A stretch of DNA of 64,000 nucleotides, taken from contig JAQJVL010000151.1 in the NCBI GenBank assembly GCA_035578905.1, positions 1,697,001 through 1,761,000 on the forward strand, in the 5' to 3' direction. The notes beneath the pieces were generated by a model. That model was not told the origin of the DNA and made no database searches. It saw only the letters and a program-made list of their open reading frames with translations. This DNA comes from Stictocephala bisonia (lineage: Eukaryota > Arthropoda > Insecta > Hemiptera > Membracidae). Positions 1 through 10,896 of this stretch are shown here, in pieces. The position numbers and the translations under genes are program-made. The first letter of the stretch is position 1; every line of letters starts with the position of its first letter.

Positions 1-360
1 CATTTGTAAAGAGTGCATCACAAGAGGAAAACAATTGATAATTCAACGCGATTTAGGAAATATATTTTATCTATAACATAAAATATCGATTTAAATCAAA
101 TAACATCAATAATCTGTAATAGTTTTAAGATTTAAGGAAATAATGCACTGATAAATTGACTCTGTTATTAGGATATTATTATTGAGTATTATGTGGCAGT
201 AGCAAAAATAATTGCAAGCTGTTTGAAAGTGGTTTGCCTTTAGGTTTTGATTCATTGAAAGTGAGTTTTTGCTATCAAAGTTTGTCTACTTCACGTTGAC
301 CTCTAAATAGATATGATTTATAGTTTAATGTTTTTCATTTAACCGGTACTTTACAACTGT
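1..360. other. AT-rich sequence with no recognisable gene
   Basis: No extended open frame, repeat unit or RNA-like motif was seen. It forms the left flank of the 16-bp minisatellite. Confidence 0.5.
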
Positions 361-2213
361 AAGGCAATATTGATGTGAGGCAGTATTGTTGTGAGGCAGT
401 ATAAATGTGAGGCAGTATAGATGTGAGGCAGTATATTTGTGAGGCAGTATAGATGTGAGGCAGTATATATGTGAGGCAGTATTGATATGAGGCAGTATTG
501 ATGTGAGGCAGTATTGATGTGAGACAGTATTGATGTGAGGCAGTATTGACGTGAGGCAGTATTGACGTGAGGCAGTATTGATGTGAGGCAGTATTGATGT
601 GAGGCAGTATTGATGTGAGGCAGTATAGATGTGAGGCAGTATAGATGTGTGGCAGTATAGATGTGAGGCAGTATTGATGTGAGACAGTATTGATGTGAGG
701 CAGTATTGATGTGAGGCAGTATTGATGTGAGGCAGTATTGACGTGAGACAGTATTGACGTGAGGCAGTATTGACGTGAGACAGTATTGACGTGAGGCAGT
801 ATTGACGTGAGGAAGTATTGACGTGAGGCAGTATTGACGTGAGGCATTATTGATGTGAGGCTGTATAGATGTGAGGCAGTAATGATGTGAGGCAGTATTG
901 ATGTGAGGCAGTATAGATGTGAGGCATTATAGATGTGAGGCAGTAATGATGTGAGGCAGTATTGATGTGAGGCAGTATTGATGTGAGGCAGTATTGATGT
1001 GAGGCAGTATTGATGTGAGGCAGTATTGACGTGAGACAGTATTGACGTGAGACAGTATTGACGTGAGACAGTATTGACGTGAGGCAGTATTGACGTGAGG
1101 CAGTATTGACGTGAGGAAGTATTGACGTGAGGCAGTATTGACGTGAGGCAGTATTGATGTGAGGCAGTATAGATGTGAGGCAGTAATGATGTGAGGCAGT
1201 ATTTATGTGAGGCAGTATTGATGTGAGGCAGTATTGATGTGAGACAGTATTGACGTGAGGCAGTATTGACGTGAGGCAGTATTGACGTGAGGAAGTATTG
1301 ATGTGAGGCAGTATTGATGTGAGACAGTATTGATGTGAGACAGTATAGATATGAGGCAGTATAGATGTGAGGCAGTATAGATGTGAGGCAGTATAGATAT
1401 GAGGCAGTATAGATGTGAGGCAGTATAGATGTGAGGCAGTATAGATGTGAGGCAGTATTGATGTGAGGCAGTATTGACGTGAGGCAGTATTAACGTGAGG
1501 CAGTATTGATGTGAGGCAGTATTGATGTGAGACAGTATTGATGTGAGGCAGTATTGATGTGAGGCAGTATAGATGTGAGGCAGTATAGATGTGAGGCAGT
1601 ATTGATATGAGGCAGTATTGATGTGAGACAGTATTGATGTGAGGCAGTATTGATGTGAGACAGTATTGATGTGAGGCAGTATTGACGTGAGGCAGTATTG
1701 ACGTGAGGCAGTATTGACGTGAGGCAGTATTGATGTGAGGCAGTATAGATGTGAGGCAGTATAGATGTGAGGCAGTATAGATGTGAGGCAGTATTGATAT
1801 GAGGCAGTATTGATGTGAGACAGTATTGATGTGAGGCAGTATTGATGTGAGACAGTATTGATGTGAGGCAGTATTGACGTGAGGCAGTATTGACGTGAGG
1901 CAGTATTGATGTGAGGCAGTATTGATGTGAGACAGTATTGATGTGAGGCAGTATTGATGTGAGGCAGTATAGATGTGAGGCAGTATAGATGTGAGGCAGT
2001 ATAGATGTGAGGCAGTATTGATGTGGAGCAGTATAGATGTGAAGCAGTATTGATGTGAGGCAGTATTGATGTGGGGCAGTATTGATGTGAGGCAGTATTG
2101 ATATGAGGCAGTATTGATGTGAGGCAGTATTGACGTGAGGCAGTATTGATATGAGGCAGTATTGATGTGAGGCAGTATTGATGTGAGGCAGAATTGATGT
2201 GAGGCAGTATTAA
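361..2213. repeat. 16-bp minisatellite, about 116 copies
   Basis: Tandem copies of a 16-bp unit, consensus gaggcagtattgatgt, run without indels I could detect. Common variants are gaggcagtattgacgt, gagacagtattgatgt, gaggcagtatagatgt and gaggcagtaatgatgt. Variants recur in blocks: the rare gaggaagt form appears near 811, 1115 and 1291, at spacings that are multiples of 16. A block of 12 units (192 bp) starting near 1601 recurs at 1793. The minus strand stays open because the unit carries no stop codon there and 3 x 16 = 48 bp gives a 16-residue periodic translation. I regard those frames as artefacts of the repeat, not genes. Confidence 0.97.
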
Positions 2214-3476
2214 TGAATAATCAACTCCCACAGTTTGCTTGAGTACGAAGAATGAAAGGAATGAAGGACATTATAGGTTTAAGTGTTACATTATATTGAT
2301 TGTACTTTATGGCTGCACAACTTATAGCCTCGTTAGGAAACAATCACGTACAAAGACTTTTCCAGTCCCTGACCGGTCCTTCTTTGTTCTTAATGAACCT
2401 CATTATACGCCTCCAAAGTACTGGAGCTTCCTGCAAATGGCTATCTTTAGGTAGTCCAGTTGAAGTTTAGACACTTCCCCTAGTTATCAGTAAATTCCAA
2501 ATGTAACTTGTCTTATCCACAGCTTGTTAACATAAGTGTGGCATGGATACTGAAGTATTTGATTCTCTATTGTAGCTTCAAGATGTTTTTCTTTAATTCT
2601 TGTATATTGTGTGCAGAACTTAGATTTTTTCATTTTTATCACTCCACTTCTGAACTCTTGTTGAGAAGTCCTATTTAAAAATTGTAAAGAAACCCCTAAA
2701 GGAACAATAAGACCTAGAGACCCTGTTTTTCCTGTGCACATAAGGCTTGTTTATTTTTTATTTTTTTTTTTACGTAGGTATGATTTTACTTTCTAATACT
2801 ACTAAGCATTGTTGTAAGAATGTAATTATGATGAGCAGAAAATTAAATATTTATTACTATTATACTAGTACTATCCACAGTCCCCATAGTATAACAGCTT
2901 ATTGATATTAGCGTAACGAGGACAATCAAGTACTTGGTCTCTGCATTCGTGTGAATGGCGAAGGGATAGTATTAACTGTATTTATGTTATCTCCGTATTG
3001 TCTTACATATACTAATCAATTATTTGTTCTAATCAAATTGAAGAGACAATTAGTCTAAGCCAGTTCTCTAGGCTTCTTCATTTATTTCTCAATCATTTGT
3101 GACGTTTATTAAGACACTGTATCTGCAGTCAATTTGATTAACATGTTGATTTTTAAGGTCCCCCATTAGAATTCTTATATATAAAACGTAAAGCCCGACG
3201 TAGAATGAAATGCGTAGGTGTCAACTGTTTCCATAGCAGTTTAATTGGATTTGAGTTAATTGTGTAGGAAACAGCTCATACAACGATGTTTCTTAATTAA
3301 TTTCAAATTTTAACGAACTTTAGAACTTTGTATCAAATTACTTATGCATTTACGAATATACAATTCGTCTAGTTTAAGCCAATTTCTATCCTAAACTGAT
3401 GTCTTGACCGATAGAAGTCGTTAGGAACTGAATAAATATTTATGTATCTATCCTGATGTAGCCGACAAGAAACGTT
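2214..3476. other. unique AT-rich sequence without a supported gene
   Basis: Holds only short frames. The longest, 2487-2741 on the minus strand (84 codons), resembles nothing I recognise. A T-rich run at about 2752-2771 follows it. No tandem structure was seen. Confidence 0.4.
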
Positions 3477-3690
3477 TGAGGAAGAGCACTGAGAATCAGG
3501 TTCGTCAATTAGCTGAAAATAAACCAACACTACGTGGTTCAGATTCCATGTAAAAACTCTAAGTTACTTATTTTTTCTGGTTACTGGGCAATTATTAATG
3601 ACTCTTTCTAAGGAATAGTTGAACTTAGTTAGCAACAATGGCTACACTCGTTCGTCTAGTCTTCACACCATTACTTAAGGATGCAGGCTA
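3477..3690 (+). mobile_element. SINE-like dispersed repeat, family B, copy 1
   Basis: About 210 bp that recurs at 27310-27560 (same orientation) and, reverse-complemented, at 53900-54120 and 54972-55212. Shared blocks include the stretch around ccaacactacgtggtt, a gggcaattattaatg segment, and a tail containing acactcgttc. The block ggttcagattcc resembles a tRNA-type B box (GGTTCRANTCC), so a tRNA-derived SINE is possible. I cannot fix the exact ends or a target duplication. Confidence 0.6.
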
Positions 3691-3925
3691 CTTCGGTTTT
3701 TGATGGGTTAGGATTCAGCATCCAGGTTCTAAAATATTCTTTGAGGGCTGCAAGGTCACTTGTAAGTGTTTTTTTCAGTAGTTGTCAAGTTCTTATGTTG
3801 GAAAGCTAAAGCTATATCATCCGCATATATAAATTGTCTAGAATTTGTGATTGGGATGTCAGCAGTATACACGTTGAAATGGATTGAAGGATGGACACTA
3901 AATAGTGGTAAAATTAGTCCCAATA
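3688..3925 (-). pseudogene. non-LTR reverse transcriptase fragment (YADD region), frameshifted
   Basis: The minus strand reads VYTADIPITNSRQ followed by FIYADDIALAFQH, which carries the YADD catalytic box of a LINE reverse transcriptase. After an A-run near 3770 a one-base frameshift is needed to continue into DLAALKEYFRTWMLNPNPSK, the region that normally follows YADD by about 30 residues. Neither the fingers nor the endonuclease region is present, so this is a short relic. Together with the plus-strand fragment at 3962-4200, it appears to derive from one LINE family, rearranged with an inversion between the two parts. The clade is not assigned. Confidence 0.75.
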
Positions 3926-3961
3926 GTTAGTAAAATTTGACTAAATATAATGTTCATACTA

Positions 3962-4200
3962 AAGCGGTCGATGTCCAACTTAATAGGGTCATGAAAGCTA
4001 TTAGTGGCACTCTCATGTCAACTCCACTTCCTTGGCTACCAGTGCTGTGAAATATAGCTCCTCCAGAGATAAGACGTCAGGAGGATTTAATAAGATCTGC
4101 AATGCCCCGCACCTACCCATTATACAAGATCTCCCACGTCAGAACGGTCGCTTAACATCTCGAAACCCACCTCTACGTACTGCTTTCCATTTGAGCAGAG
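3962..4200 (+). pseudogene. non-LTR reverse transcriptase C-terminal fragment with stops
   Basis: The plus strand reads DVQLNRVMKAISGTLMSTP, then LPWLPVL, a TGA stop, and NIAPPEIRRQEDLIRSAM. This matches the conserved C-terminal segment of LINE reverse transcriptases (QLN..MR.ISGT..STP..WLPVLSNI.PP.LRR). A second stop follows about 25 codons later. It lies immediately beside the oppositely oriented YADD fragment, so the source element was broken and partly inverted. Another frame over part of this stretch (4032-4217) is open but has no family support. Confidence 0.75.
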
Positions 4201-4206
4201 GGGTGC

Positions 4207-4428
4207 CTGAAAAGTAGCCCTTAGAAAAGTACCCCGCCAGTGAAGGAATAAGTCACTTTGATGTCACAGCTGAGGTTGGGGAGGTATTTTTCCAGTCACG
4301 AACACCCGCGGACACTCCTCAGAGTGATATTTCAGCTGTTTGTTTTGAAACTATTAAATGGTATATTATTGTCATTGAATGATATTACGAAATGAGTTAA
4401 GATGATAATATAAGAATTAGGACCGTAC
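4207..4428 (-). repeat. dispersed GGAAAAGTA-motif repeat, first part, interrupted by a transposon
   Basis: This stretch carries gaaaagtagccc and gaaaagtaccccgcc, then a region matching, in reverse complement, 13440-13590 (shared blocks around gtgacatcaaag and gtatttttcc). It breaks off at the TA that flanks the DNA transposon at 4431. The family resumes on the other side of the transposon at 6894. Strand is given relative to the 13262-13590 copy. Confidence 0.7.
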
Positions 4429-4430
4429 TA

Positions 4431-4459
4431 TACTCAATTCCACGTTCACCGTGCAGTAC
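4431..4459 (+). repeat. left terminal inverted repeat of the DD82E transposon
   Basis: 29 bp starting TACTCAATTCCACG and ending GTGCAGTAC. It is identical, inverted, to 6863-6891. Preceded by the TA target duplication. Confidence 0.88.
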
Positions 4460-5067
4460 AGATTTTACGGGAAATGGTCAACTACTACCTGTACTGTAAA
4501 TATAAAGTTTTTTGTTATGTGGGTTGCGTCAACTGTCCTCGCGACCCGCGTGAAGGCGCCAAAGTAGATATTACTACTTTCTGCTTTCTGTAGGCTACGT
4601 AACAATAAAGATGGTCATATGATGTGTGTTTCAGTTATCTGTGATGCTTTTTATCACTATGGATTGGTATTTTAAAAAAAAACAGCCTATGATAAAAGTG
4701 TAATAGGAAATTTTAAAAACGTGATTAAAATTCATCTAAGTGCTGTAGGTTTACTTTAATATGAAACAATATACGAGTTACAGCATAGACTAACTAAACA
4801 ATATTGGTTAGTTAGTCTATAGCTACAGTAACTCAAAAATCTAATTAACACGCAAAATACCGAAAAAGTACAATAATATGATTGCATAAGGGTCCTGTAG
4901 GTGTCTTTTAATATATGAACGGATTGTCTTGAATAGATTATAGATTTATTACGTGGAAAAATTGGTACAAATAAAATTGATCCATTGCGTAGTGTAACAT
5001 TTGTTTATAGTTTTTATTCTTTACACTAAGATTTGATACGTTTATTACGACATATTGATTTTGTGTT

Positions 5068-6462
5068 ATGGCGTCGAGATCTGCAGGAAAACCTATTAAA
5101 AGTGGCGACCGTAAAACAGTGTTGAATGTTTTTAAATACTTCAAAAAATCATTTCCTGAAGAAAATGTGACATTTTGGGTTAAAAAAACTAGTGAAGCAA
5201 CTTTAACCAGTGTGCGCTCGGTTTACAAATTTCGGAAAGAGGAGAGCACTGGGAATATCGTAATGCCAAGAAAAACACCGCGTAAAATAGAATACAAAAC
5301 TAGTAGGAAACTTAAATATGATGGGTTTGTTGTTGGAACTATTCGGAAGATTATACATTCCTTTTTCGCTACTAATACACCTCCAACACTTTCTGCAGTT
5401 TTAGAAGAAGTAAACGAAGATCCAGATCTTCCCGAGTTTAAAAGAACAACGCTGTGGAGGCTGGTTAGGGAAAATGGATTTTGCTTTGAAAAGCGCAGAA
5501 GACAGTCTTTATTGTTAGAAAGAGACGATTTAATTGTTTGGCGCCATTCATACTTAAGATCAATGAGGCAGTTTAGGAAACAAAAGAGAAATATTGTGTT
5601 TATGGACGAAACATGGGTAAATGTTGGGCAAGCGACCTCAAAAATATGTAGAGATACAACTATTAAAACACCGAAGGATGCTTTCTTAGCTGGACTGACG
5701 ACGGGGTTAAAAGACCCAACTCAACGAGGGCCCCGTTTTGTTATTGTGCATGCAGGAGGAGAAAGTGGCTTTGTTGAAGGAGCGCAGCTTATATTTTTAG
5801 CAAAAAAAGGAGCAGCCGATTTCCACGCTGAAATGGATGGAGAAACATATGAAAAATGGTTTGAAGAACAATTAGTCCCTAATGTTCCTCCCGGTACTGT
5901 TGTTGTTATTGACAACGCATCGTAACATAGCCGTAAAGTGGAAAAAATACCAAATACAAAAACTAAAAAAGAAGACATAAAGAATTGGTTAATAGCTAAA
6001 CAAGTAGCTTTTCCACCGGACATCTTGAAGAAAGAACTGCTCGCTGAGGTGCAAAAAATTAAGCATCTTTTTAATCTTAACGTTGTCGACGAGATAACTA
6101 AGACCCATAAACTCGAAGTTCTGAGACTCCCTCTTTATCATTGCGAGTTAAATCCTATAGAATTAGTGTGGAGCCAAGTTAAAAGGCATGTGGCTGTTAA
6201 TAACAAAACGTATAATGTCAAGCTAATGGAGCCATTAATTGAAAACGCCTTTAAGGCCGTCACAAAAGAGCAATGGAACAACTACTGCAATCACGTGGAC
6301 AAAATTGAAAAAGAAATGTGGAAGATTGATAATTTGCAGGATGACGTGGAACCTTTAATTATTCAACTCTCGGGGTCTTCGACAAACTTGTCCAGTGAGG
6401 GAGAAGATAGCTCAACTACGTCACACGTCAGCATTGAATCTGGAGTTGCTTTGCTACAGTAA
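5068..6462 (+). pseudogene. DD82E transposase gene with one internal stop
   Basis: The transposase cuts and rejoins DNA at the terminal repeats. A 464-codon frame from the ATG at 5068 is interrupted only by TAA at 5923-5925 (codon 286). Residues about 10-150 hold two helix-turn-helix-like regions, including TPPTLSAVLEEVNED. The first catalytic Asp is residue 180 in FMDETWVNVG, the second is 282 in VVVIDNAS, and the Glu is 365 in CELNPIELVWSQVKRHV. The stop falls where the family has Tyr (NASYHS), three codons after the second Asp, so it separates the second Asp from the Glu and should inactivate the protein. No frameshift was seen, which suggests recent loss of function. A separate start downstream of the stop (5938) is only GTG. 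The C-terminus is Ser/Thr-rich and acidic. Confidence 0.88.
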
Positions 6463-6862
6463 ATCAAGGAAGGCAATCAACGTGAGTAAAGTTATAAAAA
6501 TAAAATAGGAATATCATGACATCATAATTGTAGCCTATGGCCTATATGAATAAATATATTTGGTGTTTAATATACATATTTTTACTTATCTATAACTGCG
6601 TTAATTATCATTCCAAATTTATTACTTTCACATGACTGAATCTTATTTAACTTACATTGTTTAAGTGTTAAAGAATTGCTCTCTGAACTCTTTTTATCTA
6701 TGAATAAAAGTAAGTTTAAGACAAAACTAAATAAAATATAGGCCCAACCGAAGTAAAATAATTAATTCGGTGTATAAAGGAGCGTTGCGCGAGAGTTGAT
6801 GTTTTTTGGACGGCTAGTAACGACGAGACTGCCGTTTGGATAACATGGCGTATGGGCGCTCC

Positions 6863-6891
6863 GTACTGCACGGTGAACGTGGAATTGAGTA
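6863..6891 (-). repeat. right terminal inverted repeat of the DD82E transposon
   Basis: 29 bp inverted match to 4431-4459, followed by TA at 6892-6893. Confidence 0.88.
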
Positions 6892-6893
6892 TA

Positions 6894-6953
6894 GGTGGAT
6901 TTGTGCTAACTGGAAAAGTACCCCCCCCCCGTGGTGTATGGCCTGGAAAAGTC
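6894..6953 (-). repeat. GGAAAAGTA-motif repeat, second part, between transposon and LINE
   Basis: Contains ctggaaaagtac followed by an 11-12-base C run, then ggcctggaaaagt, where the LINE begins. In reverse complement it matches the start of the 13262-13590 copy (cacttttcca, a G-rich stretch, tacttttcca). Confidence 0.7.
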
Positions 6954-7347
6954 AATTCAATTCAATTCAAAAGAAATGTATTTCACACACATCTTGTATA
7001 ATACAATAAGGTATACAAAGCAAACACAATTTGGTATGATAAACTTAAAAAATAAAAATAACAAACATCTATGAAATAAAGTAGGGATCCCAAAGGCCTA
7101 GCCTATAGTGGGATTTCCTTCACTTTGAATAATTAAAATAAAACTAGGAGTGACAGTGCCAGCTACTCATATAAAATATAATTGTATAATTAATCATAAA
7201 TACCCTTGACTGTAAAATGTAAACAATGATGTTCCACAATCACAATTAACTTACTATAGAAATGAAATGAAAGACTAAATACTTGATTAAATTCCATTGT
7301 TAAGCAGTCAGAACCCTTCCAAATACGATTAAAATATATTTCTTAAG

Positions 7348-10256
7348 TTAATTTTGTATTTTAATGAAGTGTTCAACATCAGTTAAAGAAAACAACAATT
7401 CTTTTAGCGTATTTAAAAATTTGTTTTTATTGAGTAGATGAATTTCCCCTAATTGCTTCGCAACTAGATTGTATAATCTAGGAGCAATACAAGTATAAAA
7501 CTGCTGGAAGCATGTCAAATTGGATTTTGGAATTTCTAGGTTTTTTCTTCTCAGATCATATATCGGTGATACGCCAAAAAAACAAGTTGAACTTCTTATA
7601 AAAAAGATTTTTAAAACTTTATAAATGTACAAATGTCTAATTGGAAGTACTTTAAGATTTACGAAAATTGGCCAAGAATGACTTGTCCTGCAGGAAAAGG
7701 TTACAATGCGTAAAAAGGATTTCTGAAGGATTGAGATAGGATATAACGCTGAAACATATGTCCCTCCCCAACATGTCAGACCATAGCTCAGTTTAGATCC
7801 AATCAAAGCATTATAAACACTGAGTAATACTTTATTAGGGTAATAGTCTCTTAATAAATAGAAACATCTAACACTTCGCAACAATTCATTTTTTAGTTTC
7901 TTTATGTGCCCCTTCCATGATAGATTAGAATCAATTACTAGTCCCAAATATTTTATTTGATCAACTACACCTATTTCTAGACAGTTGCAATTTGTGATGT
8001 TCATGCAATCAATTTCATGATACCTCAGGGGGTTCTTAAATCGCTTTTCCATTCTCAGGCTGAATATCATATACTTTGTTTTTTCACTTAAAACTATAAA
8101 ATTGTTTTCAAACCAACAACGCAAAAATCTAATGTCTTGCTGCATGTGTTCATACATAGTTTCTAAATCATCACATTCATATGTCAAGGCCGTGTCGTCT
8201 GCAAATGCTGTTATGTTCCCTTTTAAATTTCCGTTACACAGGTCATTGAAGTAGATTAAAAATAGTATTGGGCCAAGTACTGATCCCTGTGGCACTCCAT
8301 ACTTGACACTACCCAATTCACTACAAACTGCTCCTACTCTAACGTATTGTTTTCTGTCCTGTAGGTAGCTTTTAAACCATTTTAAAGGCAATCCTCTGAT
8401 GCCGCACTGCCATAACTTGGTGAATAATATTTCAAGATCTACAGTATCAAATGATTTCTTTATGTCAATAAACAGAGCAGCACATTGTTTACCCTTATTC
8501 AAACTTTTATATATGTGTTCCATAAAATTAAGCAATGCATCTTCCGTGCTCAGACTTACTCTAAAGCCAAATTGTTTATTACTAAAAAAGCCAGTTTTAT
8601 GCAAATAATTTAAGATTCTATGTTTTACTATTTTCTCTAGTAATTTAGAGAACACAGACAATAAGGATATTGGTCTATAGCAGTTTGTATGTTTTTTATT
8701 TCCTGATTTGAAGATAGGGATAACAACAGCTGTCTTAAGACATTTTGGAAATTCACCTTCCTCGATGCTTTTATTAAATAGATGTACCAGTATCGGAGTA
8801 ATGTTAATAGCAATCTTTTTCACTAAGCCTGAATTTATATTATCAGCCCCTGGAGATTTGCCATTTCTAAGTCCCTTTATAAGATCTTCTACTTCCTGCT
8901 CACTTGTTGGGGTCATAAATATTGATGTTACAGATTGTGTAATTGGAAATGTTTGACGCCATGATTGGTCGTGTTTATTTACGGTTATTGTTTCCCTCAT
9001 TTTGCCTGCGACACCCAAGAAAAAATTGTTAAACTCTTGTGCAACAATGGTTTTGTCAGTTATGATGTTGTTTTCTTTCTCGACTTCACAAATTTCCTCT
9101 ACAACTTTCCGTTCTCCTATTATGTCATTTACAATCCTCCATTGAGCACGTGTATCCCCCGAGCAGTTTGCAAACTTACTCATGTAATAGTTTTCTTTTG
9201 TCCTTCTCAATTCAATATTCAGTTTATTTCGAAAACATCTATAATAGTCCTTTAATTTGTCACTATGCGGTCTCACTCTCATTAGATTATATATCTTTTT
9301 CCATTTGTTTATACCCCTGCATAAACGATCATTGATCCAAGGAGTCAGTTTAATCGTTTTTGTGTTAATTTGAACTTTATTTTCTATAGTTGTCTCCATG
9401 GCAGCATTTAGTTTCTTCAAGAATACATCAAAGGCATCAGACACAGAGCTAATGCTATATACCTGAGTCCAATCCATGGCTGTAAGGATGTTGTTTAACT
9501 TATCAATGTTTATTTTCTCTCGCTCATCATTAAAACTTATCTCCGATTTTTTTATATTATACATTTTTACTACCACCATTGAATGATCAGTAATTCCAAT
9601 ATGTAATACTTCAGTTTCATATTTCATTGCCATATTATTTTTTCCAAATCTTAAGAAGCAATGGTCAAGGCAGCTAGTTCCTCTCGTCGGTTGTTTGATT
9701 AGACAGTTCATCCCGTGGCCAGCCAGAATGCTTAAGTATTCATCAACAACACTGTTATCAGTTAATATATCGCAATTTATGTCTCCAGTGTAAATTAGAT
9801 TTTCCCCTTTGCAGTTTGTTATCAGATGTTCCATATCAGTAAGATATTGCGCTATTGGGACACCGTGCAGCCTGTACACTGCTAGGAGGACAAAGGCAAC
9901 GTTATAAGTGTGACAGGTGAGTTGGAGACAGTCAGCTGATTGTATGTCTGTATGTCCGGCCACGCCGCTACACCGGTAGCAGTCCCTCACGAACACTGCC
10001 ACGCCTCCCGCCCTATAAGTTAATTGTCGTTACAATTAAAAAATGAACTGTACCCTTCAATTTTAAAGTGATGAATTTCGCTACTCATTATCCAAATTTC
10101 TGTTAAAACAACAACATCCGGCTTGCGCTTTAATGTACTTAATTCCGCTAAAAATAAGTGAAAATTCTCCCTTAGACTTCTTATGTTTTGATTAAATATA
10201 AGAAACAAGTCGTCTTTAACTGCTATGAACCTATCAGTGTTCAAAATAAGATCCAA
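7348..10256 (-). pseudogene. CR1-like LINE ORF2: AP endonuclease and reverse transcriptase, one frameshift
   Basis: ORF2 of LINEs nicks target DNA and reverse transcribes the element RNA there. The endonuclease starts near 10200 with FNQNIRSLRENFHLF and LTEIW. One frameshift near 10005-10022 separates it from YRAGGVAVFVRD, which continues in the long frame ending at 7348. That frame then shows YTGDINCDIL, SCLDHCF and GITDHS (endonuclease), and the reverse transcriptase motifs CYRPISLLSVFSKLLEKI, ALFIDIKKSFDTVD (near residue 510 of the 884-codon frame), YGVPQGSVLGP (near 565) and AFADDTAL (near 600). Combined length is about 970 codons, normal for CR1. Only the frameshift breaks it; IKKAFD and FGFRxG, usual in the family, read IKKSFD and FGFRVS here. 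Confidence 0.88.
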
Positions 10257-10896
10257 TTAAATGTATGAAAACAATACAAGTGGCTACATTATGTTGCAAT
10301 TGTAAATTAAAATATAGGCTACTGTTTATCATAAAGTATGATTTTTTTACAATATTAAGGTAAGTTAAATACAATTATTAAATCATATAAATGCAAGATA
10401 AAACGATGATCAATCACCCAAATTGAAGTTTTGTAATTAATTATAATAATAAGGAAAAAAACTTCATAAAGCTCTAGTTCGCCATCTTAACTTCATACAC
10501 CAGGGCAACAAATCTATTTACATACTCGCACATACATTTAGTGTGTATATAGCCTAAGGCTTTTCGATTCAACATAAAACATATAGGCAAAGTATTTCAA
10601 AACAACTACTGTGATCAGAACACATGTACTATTACATATTATAAAATTGTGTTTAAGCTACAAAACATTATATACAATTACAGCCATTATAATAACAATA
10701 ATACGAATATTGGTTCAATTAAGATATTCCTTATTGTAATTTCAAAAATTAATACAATACTGTTTTGTTATTTTACTGTTGGCTAATATAAGAGAGAGAA
10801 AAAATAACCGTATTTCATTAAAAAAAAGACACAGAGGATAATTTCCATAAATAATTAAGGAATAAATAAGGAATAAGTAAAGCAGCACAATTAAAC
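10257..10896 (-). other. AT-rich spacer between LINE ORF1 and ORF2
   Basis: No open frame. It is strongly AT-rich with several A-runs. At about 640 bp it is longer than I expect for CR1-like elements, so it may include an insertion or degraded coding sequence. I saw no motif to decide between these. Confidence 0.5.

Larger units (their letters stand above)
4431..6891 (+). mobile_element. Tc1/mariner-superfamily transposon, DD82E type (Sailor-like)
   Basis: A 2,461-bp element with 29-bp terminal inverted repeats at 4431-4459 and 6863-6891, both beginning TACTCAATTCCACG when read inward. It is flanked by TA at 4429-4430 and 6892-6893, the target duplication expected of the IS630-Tc1-mariner superfamily. 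It carries a single transposase reading frame (5068-6462) interrupted by one stop. The spacing between the second Asp and the Glu of the catalytic triad is 82 residues, which fits the group described as DD82E or Sailor. It is inserted into the older GGAAAAGTA-motif repeat. Confidence 0.9.

Noticed and set aside
361..2213. CRISPR-like appearance of short regular repeats
   Set aside because: There are no unique spacers between units; the array is a continuous minisatellite, and the window is eukaryotic in character.
335..2231. Long minus-strand open frames (170 and 342 codons) over the 16-bp array
   Set aside because: They arise because the unit has no stop on that strand; the translation is purely periodic, and neither frame extends meaningfully outside the array.
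4032..4217. Plus-strand 61-codon frame
   Set aside because: The overlapping frame carries recognisable LINE reverse transcriptase motifs, so this one is a shadow.
5721..6023. Antisense open frame within the transposase gene
   Set aside because: It is the reverse strand of a recognised transposase, with no independent support.
8399..9335. Plus-strand frames inside the LINE ORF2
   Set aside because: They are antisense to well-supported reverse transcriptase coding sequence.
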